64,000 nt of DNA, from NCBI GenBank assembly GCA_028023455.1, contig JAQFVV010006471.1, positions 434,001-498,000 on the forward strand, written 5' to 3'. The notes under the pieces were generated by a model. The model did not search any database. It had not been told where the DNA came from and worked only from the letters and a program-made list of their open reading frames with translations. Source of the stretch: Epiperipatus broadwayi (taxonomy: Eukaryota > Onychophora > Udeonychophora > Euonychophora > Peripatidae). Each line of letters starts with the position of its first letter. Position 1 is the first letter of the stretch. The translations under genes were made by a program, and so were the position numbers. Positions 11,101-24,069 of this stretch are shown piece by piece.

Positions 11101-14017
11101 TAATTTTCTTTTTTTTTTCTAATATAAACTTGAAATTAATTAAGGATAAAATTGAAGCAAAATAAACATTTTGTTAATCTACATATTTTGAATACTCAAC
11201 TACCTCACTTTATAATCAATCTCATTATTATTTGAGATCTAACAGTTTTTCTTTGAAAAGTTAACCTTGACAATGGCGAATGTCATTTCATCAAAATGTT
11301 GGGAAGTAATCAAAAATAACTTACAGTGTCACCCAAAAACTCCTTTATTTAGATCATATAAGCATAAAAACATATATATATATATATTTGACATGTAAAT
11401 ATTTTTTATACTAAAATGTAATTGTATAGGTTTTACTTAGGCATATATTTATATTATTTTATAATTGCATACATTTTAGTCATTGTAATTCATTTTAGTC
11501 ATGTATTCTGCCATCACATTATCATTCTATCTAATATTCTTACACATCTCACACTTTTTTAAATGTTGTGTCTTTTAGAAAACATTCAAATTGAAATTAA
11601 TTTTAAAATTATCTATTTTAGTAATGTGGCTTCTTAAGTGTTATATATTTTATTTTATTTTTTAATTTTCTAGTAATGTTTGTCAACATTTCTAATCATG
11701 TATTTAATCACTACAATTTTTTTCATTCAAACATTCTTATGCATTTTACTCTTTTTTAAAATAGTGTGTCATTCAATAAATATGAAATTAATTTTGGTTT
11801 TAATATTTGCTTTATTGTTGTACTACAATCTGTAAATGTTGATTGTTTTAACATTTGTTTTAATTTTTTAATCATGTATTTTTTATGCATTTTAGTAATC
11901 TAATCTGCTGCCATATTTTTACTCATTATAAGATTAAATGCCTTGTTTTTCAATAATTGTAAAACTAATTTTAATTTTAATATTTGCTAAGCAGAACGCT
12001 TTTCAATAAAATATTTAAGATTATTTTATTTATTTATTTTTTTTTGTTAATTCAATATCAAAGATTTTTTTCTCTTTTCTGGGTAATTGTAATATTCGCA
12101 TAAATGTTCTGGTCATTTATACAAAAAAGGTAGTCTAAATATTTCAAATTTAGCTTTTATTTATGCTTAGCATGTTTTTGATATATAACATTATCATAAT
12201 TATAGTCTTTTCACATCTTTAGTGTTCAGAGTTTACATGTATACTTGATAAATAGTTTAATATTTGAAATCCTTTAAATTTGTTTGTTAATATTCAAAGA
12301 TATTGAAATTTCCTTAAGTAACCCATTTTTTCAAGAGGGTGACGCTTGTGTCTTTTTCGTTTATAGAAAATCGATCTTTAGCTATTGGCCAAGCATATTT
12401 TATTTTTCATTTTCCATCTTCCTTCTCAATGCATAAAATTCGAGCCCTAGACAATTCAAATTTGTGCCCAAATTTTTATTCATGGTCTATAAATTTTATA
12501 CTGAGAAATATTCATTGATTTTCTTGACTCTATTGTACAATATCTATGCTGAGCCAGTCTTGTTAAGAGATTAGCCCATAATTCTCCATAATATGCAAAA
12601 TCACATGTAGCTTGTTTGCATTTAATTTTGATTTGTCTAGAGCTGAAATTGTAAGCTCTGAGAGAAATGATAGAAATGAATAATTAAAAATGCTTTGGCA
12701 ATACCTAAATATTGATTTGTGATAAACAAATCCTTTACTCTCTCAAAGAAATGATCCTTGAAAGGATTTAAATATTTTTGAATATTAAACAAACAAATTT
12801 AAATGATTTTAAATATAGAGGATTTAGATGCAGACTTTAAGATCCCTTTAACTGTACACTCTACCTCATACAATCAATACACATGACAACACACGTGGAA
12901 AAAATAAATATATTTCATGCTGAACCAACTAAACATATAGAGTCTGAACACTAAAGAAGTGAAAGTGTTATGATTATAATATTGCTATATATATTGAAAG
13001 TATGTTAAGCATGAATAAAAGTTAAATTTAAAATATGTAGACTATCTTTTCTGTATTGTTCAGAACATTTATGTGAATAATATTTGTTAACTATAAATGT
13101 GTGAATTTTTGATGAAATATCTAAAATTGCTTTAATTATTTTTTATTTGTTAATTATAAATGTTTTTTTAACTTTCAATAAAATTTGAAATTACTATTTG
13201 CATTGGTCAAATTATCCAGAAAACATTGTAGCTATTTATGATGAAATACATTATTTATCATTTTCTTGTGTCAGCAGTGGTTCAGTGGCTTTGCCCAATG
13301 TCATAAATGTCTATTAAAATTGTAGCAAAAAGTTATTTCAAGCAATTGCATATTTGTTTACTCTTTATCTACTAATATATATTTTTAAAATGAATGCATT
13401 GTGACTTTTTATTTAGGTCCCTGTATTTAATAATCCAAAATTTTAAAACTTAATAATATATTTGGCATGAAAATCTTAATGAGTCGTTTTTAATAAACAC
13501 TGTTTTGAATGCATTAAGAATTTGCTTGAGTGGAGATTAGATTTCAAACCCAGTCTAAGATCTGACTAGACTAAAATAATAATTTAAAAGTATTGTTAGT
13601 ATTTGGGAGATAAATACATTGCTATTTTATTAGTTTTGAATAGCAACTGAAATAAATAAATAATTAAATTAAATCTGTACATCCTATAAAACGAATTGTT
13701 ATAGTAAATTACTTAAACATATTTTTTAGTACTGAACTAGAGCTGTCTTAAATAATAATGGATATTTATTAAAAATGAAGCCATAGGGGGTAATACTAAT
13801 TATGCATACCAAAATTATTGGCTAATTCACTCCTAGAATGCATTATAATAAAAGCTATATGTGTTCTAACCCAGCTGTAGAGGGGGTTGACTAATTAAGA
13901 AAAACAAGAACTAAGCAACCACAGGATTAAGCTCTGATTTAAAATAAAAAGAAAAAAATTAAAAATCATAAAATTCTGAAATATAATTGAATGGAATTAT
14001 AATCTCTTGCTATCTAA
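11100..14017. other. AT-rich non-coding stretch with degenerate repeats
   Basis: No gene recognised. Between about 11,440 and 12,000 there are at least three loosely similar segments built on CATGTATT, GCATTTTAGT and AAATTAATTTTAATTTTAAT motifs at spacings of roughly 150-200 bp. They look like an old tandem or dispersed repeat. A SINE/MITE-like fragment starts at 12,800. Confidence 0.45.
12800..12945 (+). repeat. Partial copy of the 'AATCAATACACATGACCAC' repeat family
   Basis: Contains GAGGATTTAGATGCAGACTTTAAG-type sequence, then CAATCAATACACATGACAAC, ATATTTCATGCTGAACCA and a decayed end. It matches the copies at 32,764, 33,065 (inverted), 33,485 (inverted) and 63,376. The family lacks coding capacity. 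Confidence 0.7.
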
Positions 14018-14051
14018 AAATGTCTGAATAGGAAATCTCAAAACCTTGCAG

Positions 14052-14179
14052 TCATTGAAACACCATTCTTCTATCGATTGATAGTTCTAAGAAGTTATAC
14101 AGAGGAAGGAATGGAAACCTTATGCATCCTAACTATTTCTCATAAATCTTATTTTAAACCCAGGAAAATTCAAGAGGAA
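14052..14179 (+). CDS. Candidate internal exon (unrecognised)
   Basis: An open frame runs from 14,018. A possible 3' splice site (TTGCAG, ending at 14,051) and a good 5' splice site (GAGGAA|GTAAGTG, donor at 14,180) would bound a 128-nt exon. It would encode IETPFFYRLIVLRSYTEE and on to FKPRKIQEE. The residues are mixed and charged, less biased to K/N/I/F than most chance frames here. The polypyrimidine tract is weak. No neighbouring exon was found within the window and the protein family is not recognised. It may be a chance open frame. Confidence 0.2.
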
Positions 14180-14279
14180 GTAAGTGTTTGCTTTTACTTT
14201 ATTTATACATGTAAACTTTTGTCTTTAAAAATAATGCACAAATTATTTATTTGTAAACTAAGAAGTTGATAGTGTATGA

Positions 14280-17200
14280 ATTTCGCACCTTGCCTTTCTT
14301 ATTATCTAGCAAAATGATATTATGTGCTTGTAAATTAAAAATAATAATAATAATGCTTTGAAATAATATTAAAACAAGTGTTATATATCATATATATAGT
14401 AAATAAATTTAAAAGTCATTTTTGAATCATCTAACTTTTAATAAAGTAAAAATAAAAATATTTGCGTGATTTTATTCTATATTGTCTGCTAAATTTTATT
14501 GCGGGAACCTATGTAATGAAAGAAATAGTCAATTACCAACTGATTAAAATGCTAAATATGTCAACGTGATAATTGGATGAATTCTTTTTAATATTGAAAA
14601 TCACATCATATTTTGCCAATAAGAATGGAATGAAATAAATGTTTGCTTTTAAAATTTTATTGGGAAAATATACGTGTCATCATAATAGTAGTTTTAAAAT
14701 GTTTACAATACTCAGATTAATTAAAGTTGTTACACAATACTGCACGGAGGGAAAACCAAACTGATAAATAATTTCAAAAAGAAAAATAAATATATTAAGT
14801 GTAATAAAATTCTACTAATGTCCAAGGAAAAATTATCTTGATCTTAAATGTAATAAATGATTCTTGTTATACTTCATTTGAAATGCTTACAGAATAAATC
14901 AATAAAAATCTTTAAAAAGTTTGTTTTGAAGAATACAATAGCTCAAAGAATTATTCAGGAAATTATCTAGAAAAAAGTAGATAAACTAATTTTAAGCATG
15001 ATACACTTGGAAATGGGAATTTTAATTTCCTCATTAATTATCAGTACATAAATCATCAAATAATTTTTGCTTTTGAATAAGTATTGAATATTGCTCATTA
15101 TACATCCAACAGGAATAAAATATATATGTGATATCTGGAATGTTTGCTAATCACAATATTCATTCTTGAGAATTGTTTTTATTATTCTAACTCACCAGGA
15201 TAAAATAACTTGAACCAATAGGATAAAAAGTTAATGGATAAAAATGTACATTTATTTTGTTTATATAATTGCTGTGTTATGCATATCACTTACGTAAGGT
15301 GTTGTTTGGAAATTTTGTTTGTAAAACATATATGCTTTATTGTGGCATGAAAAATATATATATTGGGTTAAAGAAAAAACAAAAAGATGTGTAAAATATA
15401 TACATCTATTTTATGTATATTTTTTTAGTTAAGGGAAAACCGGAAAATAGATATATATTGTTTATCTAGAGAGTGATAAAATATTTACTTCTCTCATATT
15501 TTGAAACCAATTATAATGTATATTATTAAAGAGGTAAATATGCAAATATTTTTATCAAATATATACTGTATACTAGAATGACTGAATTATTTTATTACAT
15601 AAAAGAAAATTTGATATAGATTTTTTTTATTTCATAATTTTGTATAGAAATGAACTTGTCCACTTTGAATACAAATGTAGGTTTGATCTTTAGTGCTTAA
15701 AAAAATGTTGTGCTCTCTTTAACAACAGGATATTGTCATTGTAAATTAATTAATGATCATTTGATATCTATAATTTGGTATGTCTATTGATACCTTAAGG
15801 GTCCTGTAGTGAAAAATGGAGTATGTATATATCTACTGTTATCGTTGGTATTGTTGTGTCTTGCTGTAATTTGAGAATGATTAGTGACAGTTTTTAGCTA
15901 ATAGGATGTTCCAATAGAATGGCATCCCATATATTAATATTAATATGGAGCATAGGCTGATAGAGTGTCACCTATTGCTGATTTCATGAGAGGAAAGTTT
16001 GGTAGAGGCAAAGTAGTAATTAATGCTTATAAGCATAAATAATCCTAGAAAGAAAGAATATCCATGGTTTGAATTCTATTTTTTTCCTGTGATGAGGCAA
16101 AAGCCCACATAAGTGTATACTCATAGAGATGTTGTAGAATCAACCATATTATTATGCAACTGTCATGTTGTTTTTTATAAAGCCTCCCTCTTTAGTGTTA
16201 AATTTCTCATGATAATCTAGAGTTAATTTTTCCATTGTGTACGGTGAAATATAATAGGTCAAAAGTATATAGCAAGTATAAAAACAATGTTAAAGTTAGG
16301 AACATTGATATAGCATAGTGTTTTCTTAATTGAAATAGTGTTTATGATGTTGTATGATCATCATCAGTTAAAGACAGACCAAACCAAAATCTATTTGTAA
16401 TTGTAGAATTTTAGATGTACAAGTAAGAGATGCACATTGGTAGTGTGGATTCACCTTCATCAAATAATGATGTGACAGTAGAATTGTAAGATCAGTTACA
16501 TATTCAAGGGTTGAGCTGTGAACATAGGTAATGCTTAATGAGATCTATATGTATTTGATTTTTAATGTCAAGTCTTCATTTAATGCACTAAAATTATTCA
16601 TTTCAAGTTTAAATAAGTTAGTAATTACACAGGATATGATAATTGCCTTATCATATTCTGATAAAAGAAAGGGTTTTGAGAGAATGCAATACTTTTAAAA
16701 TTTTTTTCTGAATTCTAAATTTATACTTGGTGCATATCCTAAAGTTCTAAGTACACTGCTAGTTATAAATTTAAGTGCTAGTCAGCTTAAATAAGTTTTA
16801 GTATCTTATTCTTAAAAATATGCCAAAGAGTAACAAATGATATTTTGAATATTATTTTCTAAGCAGGTTATATCATTTTCTGAGTATATGGTCAAGGGAA
16901 TACGAAGTATTTGTCCCATCCATAAGTTTTTTTTTTTTTTTTAATATATTAGTTTTATTTCATGCCATATTTGTGAATTAAAAATTTGTACAAATTGTAA
17001 ATAAAGTTTGTTGTGTTTAAAATTTTATTTAGTTGCATATATATACTATTATTGTTATTGCTATCAAACTATCAGAAGATTATAAATTGAAATCATCATC
17101 AACCAATATAGTACTATTAACTATATTATGCTATATTATAATAGTTTTGGTAAATCTTGTAATTTATTGGTACATCTAATGCATCATCACACAATAATTA

Positions 17201-17830
17201 AAATGTTAATAACTTGGAGTACAGATTGCTTTAAGTAATATATTAAACACTAAACATAATATTGATTTAATTGATTTAGTTAAATCCATAGAGCTATCAT
17301 TCACTGACTTTGATTACATGGTTTGTCATTATTTAATAAAAGGAATTTGGTAAGTTATTGTATTTATTTATTAAAAAGTCATTCCCAGTCATAAATTTTA
17401 AAGTTTATATTAGTTAGAAAGTTTATTAGTAACTGCTAAATAGAGTTCTTAATTTGAGTTTATATTGAGAGCTGTTTTGTGCATTATATTTGGGTAGTGG
17501 TAAAATCCCTCTTACTAACCCAAATATATGTGTATAACCATTTATAGTGTTTGAACCCTGAGAAGAATTAATTGTTAAGTTTTAAGATGGAATTTAAATT
17601 TGTAGTAAATTTTATTGCTAGTCAATTATTATAGTTGGACTTGGAAATAGATTATTTTCACTGTTTTATGAAAGTTAACCAAACTTTAAGGTAAATTAGT
17701 TATTTTGGCCTCAAATGTATAATTTGTTTAACTTCAGGATAAATATTCTGGTTGTGTCAAGCTTGAAATCCCCAGTTTTATTTAGCTTATCTTTTTACTA
17801 TTAATACCATATTAGTGCATAGTTTAAGAT
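14280..17830. other. AT-rich non-coding stretch
   Basis: I see no gene, RNA or clear repeat structure apart from poly-T at 16,928-16,942 and scattered short AT repeats. The part from about 15,780 to 16,560 is slightly richer in G and may be an old element, but no motif could be read in any frame. Confidence 0.4.
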
Positions 17831-17834
17831 TTCA

Positions 17835-18125
17835 GTCTCCATCATTAACATTATTCTTCAATTTCATCTTGATCGTACTTGTACTTACTCATTGTCATTT
17901 AACATTAATTCATTATCATAATTGATTAATCATACATTAACTTTTATTCTTTTATCGTCTCAACTGTTCATTAACTCTTATTCTATCATTATTTCAATCA
18001 CTCCTTATTCTCTTATGTCTTTCTCTTCATTCTTAGCCTCATTTCATTCTACTAATTAATTATTACTTCTTTCCATCATCCATTTAGTCATTTACATCAT
18101 AATTTACTCATTAGTTTATTTATAG
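17835..18125 (+). repeat. G-poor, ATTCATTA/ATCATT-type cryptic simple sequence
   Basis: About 290 bp in which the plus strand is almost free of G and is built of overlapping ATTCATTA, TCATTATC and CTTCATTCT words. The strand asymmetry contrasts with both sides. It looks like a decayed short-period tandem repeat. Confidence 0.5.
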
Positions 18126-18581
18126 GTTTAATTTTGTAATCATTCTAGAGATAGAATTATTAGTTATTTATTAGTTTGCTGAATATCAAATTTAGCTCAT
18201 CTCATTTTTGTATGTGTGGATTTCAAAGCTGGTTTGACCAGAAGTTATTATCTTGATTAATCACCTCATGATTTATTTCAGATCTATAGTTTCATGCTAG
18301 TTTTATGCAATACAGAAATCATTTTGTTAGTTTTGCATTTTTGTTTCTTTATGCTTATATTCTTGATAAGGATAGTATAATAGGTTGCATAGAGAATTTA
18401 GTCACTAAGATATGCGGCATGATTCGTTGGTGACCAGTTAGATCCGGAAGCTAGGTTACAGTTGAAATTATGGTGCAAAGTAGTGGCTTGATTGATTGAT
18501 TAAAGATGTATCTAGGTTATATGGGATTATGGCACCCAGAAATGAGTGGGCCTAAGCTATCCAATGATCAGAGGGAAGGTT

Positions 18582-18585
<4 letters not shown>

Positions 18586-18620
<35 letters not shown>

Positions 18621-18780
18621 CATTTATCCATCCATGCAACTAGAAACTTAGCAATCTATTTACTTATCCACTCATTCATCAAACTATCTTCTAATTATCT
18701 ATCTACTTAACTATCTTTGAAATTATTCATCTATCTGTCCATCTATTTATTTCTCTATATACATATATTCATATATATAT
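18586..18780 (+). repeat. (TA)n tract followed by degenerate (ATCT)n/(ATCC)n
   Basis: An uninterrupted (AT)n run (18,586-18,619) is followed by about 150 bp of TATCTATCTACT, CATCTATCTGTCCATC and similar words, an old tetranucleotide microsatellite. Confidence 0.8.
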
Positions 18781-18784
18781 TGAA

Positions 18785-19145
18785 TTAAATATGATCACGG
18801 AATATAATTATAATAAACAATAGAAGTGATATTATATCCATGTAAAGAGAGATAACCTATTTGTTTTTTGGTGTTGCCAAGAAACTGTCAATTACTACTA
18901 ATTCACATTTTTTGAGGCGAAACAAGTTTTCTGATTAACATATAGTTGTCTTTTGTTGGAGTTTTTGAATGAAGTGTACTTCAACAAAAGAGCTATTGTA
19001 GGTTATTGGGAAAACTTCTTTAGCCTCTGAAATGATCAATTAGTAATAATTGATAGTTTCTTAGCAACATCAAAAGCTATAAAAGTTATCTATGTTTACA
19101 TGGATATAATCACATTACTATTGTTTATTATATATTTGAATAAAT
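18785..19145. repeat. Fold-back (MITE-like) palindrome, about 360 bp
   Basis: The left arm, starting near ATAATAAACAATAGAAGTGA and ATCCATGTAAA, is mirrored by the right arm around 19,080-19,135 (TTTACATGGATATAATCAC, ACTATTGTTTATTAT). Arm identity is moderate (older copy) and the centre is near 18,970. A TTGTTGGAG...CTTCAACAAAAG hairpin lies at the centre. No coding capacity. Confidence 0.8.
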
Positions 19146-19548
19146 AAATTAGTGATGTATATAATTGTAATCTTGTGGAAGGACATTTAAATTAATAGCA
19201 CATGTGTAAAAAATAATCTCCTTCCACAATATATACATAAATTTTAGTACTGTTTAGAATGCTAAACTTTAAATAAATCTGATCAAAACTCATAATAAAT
19301 TAAAATCATAATTTTGATTTTTGCATGACATGTTTCTTTGATTATATTTTAGTTCAATGTGTTACACAATAATAAAACTTATTAATTTATTTAATAACTT
19401 TCTTAATGTGATACATATTATTTTTAAAGTACTAAAGTTGTTTCTTCACTAATCAAAATTATCATGCATTTAAGGAGGTTAATAATATTGGAATACATTC
19501 TTGTAAGGCCAAAAATTTTTTTAAGATTCATTACTTTTATGTATCATA

Positions 19549-19551
<3 letters not shown>

Positions 19552-19582
<31 letters not shown>
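19552..19582 (+). repeat. (TA)n microsatellite
   Basis: Uninterrupted TA repeat of about 31 bp. Confidence 0.9.
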
Positions 19583-19586
<4 letters not shown>

Positions 19587-19924
19587 TAAAAAATATTTGT
19601 GACAAACAAGAAAAATATATTTATCACCCTCTATAGAGCTAAATTTTATATAAATATTTATTGCTAATAATTAAAATAGCATCAAAATATGTTAAAAAAA
19701 TTTGTAATATAGCATGAAAATGTTAAAATTATTTAACAAACATATGTTTCATCAAATAAATTTATGAATTATCAGCTATTATAAGGATTAAAAGATTCAT
19801 TACAGTAGAAAATTACTTTTGTAACTATCACACAGCTAGACATTTTATTTTTTAATATTCACACTTACAATAGATAGCTTTTAGTAGAATAATAAAGTTG
19901 ATTTCCTTACTGCTTTTATTGCAG

Positions 19925-20046
19925 GTTCTGAATGTAAGCAGGGGGTGGAATGTGATTCTTTGTGTGATATACAGAGAGATAACAATATATGTTATATCAG
20001 TATACTTTACTTCAATTATATACTTTCCAAAAAAAAATGTAAATAA
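19925..20046 (+). CDS. Candidate terminal exon, cysteine-rich (unrecognised)
   Basis: A good 3' splice site is visible: a T/C-rich tract (GATTTCCTTACTGC, TTTTATT) followed by GCAG ending at 19,924. Read in the phase that leaves one exon base-pair carried over, the exon encodes SECKQGVECDSLCDIQR, with a fourth cysteine six residues on, and then a hydrophobic stretch (YISILYFNYIL) before a stop at 20,044. Four cysteines within about 20 residues is unusual for this AT-rich DNA and recalls small disulfide-rich extracellular domains, but no family can be assigned. AATAAA-like signals follow at 20,042 and 20,074. A different reading is a tiny exon ending at the GTAAGC at 19,934. No partner exon was identified. 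Confidence 0.3.
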
Positions 20047-20129
20047 ACAAAAAAATATTAAAATTTATAAATTCAATAAATTTTACATAACAGACATTAT
20101 TTTTTATCTCAGATTATTCTAAAAGATTA

Positions 20130-20750
20130 CATTTAAAAAATATTAAAATTAGTAAATTTAATATTTTTTTCTGACTTATATTGAAAGCTCTTATATTTTA
20201 TTTGCTGCTTTATTACCTTTTCCCAATTTGATAAATAGTATTTCATGGAACAAGATGCCTTTTAAACATAATGTTAAAAAAATTATGAAATTTAAGAACA
20301 TCAGCAAATTTGATATGGACTTAAAAATATCAAACACCTAAAGAGGGCCTAGATAATTGACAGCAAAATTTCTATTAGGTTTCTACAGAAAAAAATTCTT
20401 ATTTTCCTACTTATTTTATTTTACAAAATAAAAATATAGCACACTATTTTTTATATTATAAACACACATGTAGTACATATATATTTAAGTATGTCTCCTC
20501 AATTAGGTATTAATAACTACATTGTTTTTTTATTTTTGTTTATGCTACAATCTTAATTTATATATGCATACAATATTTACAAAAACATTTGAGTGTTGAA
20601 AAGATATTACATACATGCAGTTCATTACACAATACCGATTATATTTTAAGCCAAAACGTTTCAGCAAACAATGTAAAGGGGGCTTGGAACAAAATATAAT
20701 GCATATTGGAACTCCATTATAATTTGTACTAAGATTAGCTAGCTCATGCA
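20130..20750. other. AT-rich non-coding stretch
   Basis: No gene or clear repeat seen. Confidence 0.4.
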
Positions 20751-20779
20751 CAATAGCTCATGTTTTAATTTTTGACTAA

Positions 20780-20880
20780 GGAATGATCTGTGGTTCAGTG
20801 TTGTGATAAATGAAAGTGGTGGGTTCAATTGCTGAAACACATGAATCATAGCATAATTATCTATTTCCAATGCTCAAATA
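20780..20880 (+). repeat. Possible tRNA-derived SINE relic
   Basis: TGGTTCAGTGTTG at 20,791-20,803 resembles a pol III A box. GGGTTCAATTGC at 20,821-20,832 resembles a B box, about 30 bases downstream as in tRNA-type SINE heads. The sequence between cannot be folded into a convincing tRNA, and the tail is decayed. Confidence 0.35.
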
Positions 20881-22400
20881 ATATTACCTTATGAGCAGCA
20901 AAGTATTTGATCACTTGTTTTATGAAAAAAAATTAATAAAACAATCAAATTATATCTGAGGCTGATCAATTCGGATGAAAGTATAAAATGTATATAGAAA
21001 TATTATTATTATCATTGTATTCAAAAAAGATAATGTAAGTAAATATAATTTTAAATAAAGATAATTTGAAAATGTTGATTTTTTATGTCCAAGAGTAAGA
21101 TATATAAAATAGTTACTAGAGTATTTGTCTTACTACTTACTGAGAATATTTATGTAAGTGTAATAACTATTACTTATCTAAAATGATGTGATAATTTTAT
21201 TGCTTTTTAAGCAAAAATATAGCATATTATAATTATTTAGTGTGTAAATCCATGACACATTTGCTATATTATAGTTCTCTCACCATACTATGCATTTTAT
21301 TTTTGAATTATAAACAAATTCATTTAATATTTATGCTTATTATAAATGACTCTGATGTAGAGTAATAAAATGTATTTCTCAATGTAAATGTTGAATGTTA
21401 TATTTTTCTCCTATTACATAGATTAAAGAGAGTTAATATTTGAATTAACTAATTGTTTATTTTTAGAAATCTTTTGACACAAGTCGATGTTTTACATTAT
21501 TTACGTATTTTAAGTTTACTTTTTGTGAATCATTTATATAGAGGAGACATATCTATGTTACCACAATTTTATTATATATATATATATATTTCAATTTTAA
21601 CAAATTTAGTTTTTTTTTTATTGGAAATAAAAAAAAGTAAATATTAGTTTACATCTCAGATGTGAATCTTCTGATAAACCTTATATGTTCGGCTATTTGT
21701 ATTGATTTTCAATTTATTTAATGGTTTATTAAATTTAGTGAAGTAACCTTTAGCCTAAAATAATCACATATCTAAAAATGGTTAATGTTAGAATTTAAAA
21801 TCAATGTAAGATAATGAAATTCTGTTTGGTGACATTGATTTTTTTTAAAGATCAAGCGTGTATTTTGCTTTGACTAAATAAGAGGAAAAAACATCGTACT
21901 GATAGAAACAAATCTTTTAAATCAAATTTATATTTGCTTATAAGTAACTATTGCTACTAAACTCTATAAATTATAATTTTCTTGTTTTGAAAGCTTAAAA
22001 ATGTACTACAAATAATATATTATATATGTAAGATTTTTCAAAGCTTTGTTTAATATCAATATTTTTATTTTATTTTAATAAAATTAAATTGTTTAACGCT
22101 TCAGTGTTATATGTTAGTTTATTGATTAATTCTTTTATTAACTTATTGTATACATCACGTTTAAACTGTCATCATCACAAATTGTTTGCGTTACAACAGC
22201 AACGAAATATATTTTAAAACTAACTAAACTTTATTTTAGATAAGTACAAAATTACTTTTTTAAAAATTAATCTATAATTATTTTCTTGTTCCTACTTTAG
22301 TTTTTAAAATTACATATATTGTATTTTTTTAATCCTTCTATAATTAGACTTTTTTTTTCAGTTAGCTAATGGAATTATAATTATATATTGGACTATTTTC
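20881..22400. other. AT-rich non-coding stretch
   Basis: No supported gene. A short (TA)n run lies at about 21,574-21,589. Confidence 0.4.
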
Positions 22401-22404
22401 ATCA

Positions 22405-22575
22405 TCTAATATTAAGTATTAAATGTCTTTAGAAAAATTAAACTATATTTAAATTTTCCAATTACATTCAACTGTTACTAATAGCTCACAGGTTAGATTG
22501 TATATGTAATTGGAAAATTTAATTAGAGTTAGATTTTTTAAAGACATTCAATACTTAATTTTAGTTGATGCAAAT
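22405..22575. repeat. Fold-back (MITE-like) palindrome, about 170 bp
   Basis: The left arm (ATATTAAGTATTAAATGTCTTT ... AATTTTCCAATTACAT) is mirrored by the right arm (ATGTAATTGGAAAATTTAAT ... AAAGACATTCAATACTTAAT). The centre is near 22,488, at a short C/G-containing loop. No coding capacity. Confidence 0.85.
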
Positions 22576-23669
22576 ATTCCAATATATAAATACAATTAAA
22601 ATACCATCATCACAAACGTTCAGAAAAACAGCCAGTGCAATATCTTTATGTTTTTAACATTATTTGACTTGAATATTTCTTTATATACACCTTAAATGCT
22701 TTCATTTGGTTTTTCATTGCCTGTCTATGTTTTATATCATAAAATGCTACACACTCCATAATATTATTTAATACATAGGAATTGGGACATTTGCATCAGC
22801 AGAAAAGAAGCCTTAAAACAATTAATGGTTTTTATTAAGATCAAAATTTTACTATGTCCATTTTTTTTTTAAAATTAACTGTCATATTATATGAACATGG
22901 GCAAGGGAACTGATTACTAAGTGTAAAGATAAATCATAATAATTATTATTATGATTGAGTGTTTTGGTTTGTCATTTTTTTATTTGGTACATATTTTTCT
23001 TGGATTTTGAAATGAATCATGCAAAATGCTATATTTGGTAGTCAAAGAAAGACACTATGCAACTGATTGTCAGACTGTGATGGAAACATTTAAATTCAAA
23101 ACTATATTATTTGTCTGATATATTTCATCATCAATGGCTGCAATAGGTTCTACATTAGCTTATTTGGTAATAATGTTCTTATGTCATTTGTCTGAGATTG
23201 ATCTGACACATACAGTAGCTTGCAAGAGAAAAATCACTCATAACAATATTAGCCTATACCTTAAATAAAGCATCATTATTATAAATATAATAACAAGTGT
23301 CAAAGTTGTATGAAACAGAGATATATTAAAAACTCAGAATATGATGTTAAATAAATGATAGTAAAATTATATTATTTTTGTATGATTTATAATAAATAAA
23401 TTTCACTGTATTGAATTTTAATGTTTTATTGGGTTATTAATAAAATACATTTATAGAATATATAGAAAGCACATATATATAAATAAAACTATATTCAGTA
23501 AAATTAATGTTTATTTATATTTTTACCAGACTTTGAGTTTAGAATGACAAATAAAAATTATAATCATACAATTTGAAAAATGTACAAATCTGAAAAAAAA
23601 TGGGAACCTGCTATTTTCAATTATTAGTGTATTTACTTAAATGGCACTTTCTTGATCACTTAAATTCTT

Positions 23670-24067
23670 TCATGCAATGAGGATGAAAAAAAATTTGGTG
23701 AAAGAATTTAGTGAACTCCAGTAATTATGATCACATTCAACAAGTATCTGCAGATAAAGTTTCAATAATAATTTTATTACTTGTTTCAAATTCATTAGCA
23801 TTGTCTGGAAACATATGCTAATGTTGTTGACAGATAAATACAGTTTGTCATAAACATTATCATTTTTAAGTTCATTTTGAAATTTCAGATATATGGTTTC
23901 TTTCTTAAAGTAGAATTTATTTTTAGTGGAATCTCCCAAAAATAATATATTTTTAAAAGTACTAATGAAGAAATCCAGCTCTTTTGTAGTTTTTCAGTCT
24001 CCTGAATTTGGATTTCAAAATGGAGGATTGATTTTATTGAAGACATTACTAGTTTTTGTTTGTCCAT
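23670..24067 (-). pseudogene. Two overlapping minus-strand open frames, unrecognised
   Basis: A 60-codon frame (starting at 24,067) and an 89-codon frame (starting at 23,939) overlap with a frame change. Together they read as a lysine/leucine-rich helical stretch (for example KFQNELKNDNVYDKLYL). This could be a frameshifted remnant of a transposon protein such as a transposase. I recognise no catalytic motif, and chance open frames in AT-rich DNA are an equal explanation. Confidence 0.15.
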
Positions 24068-24069
24068 TT

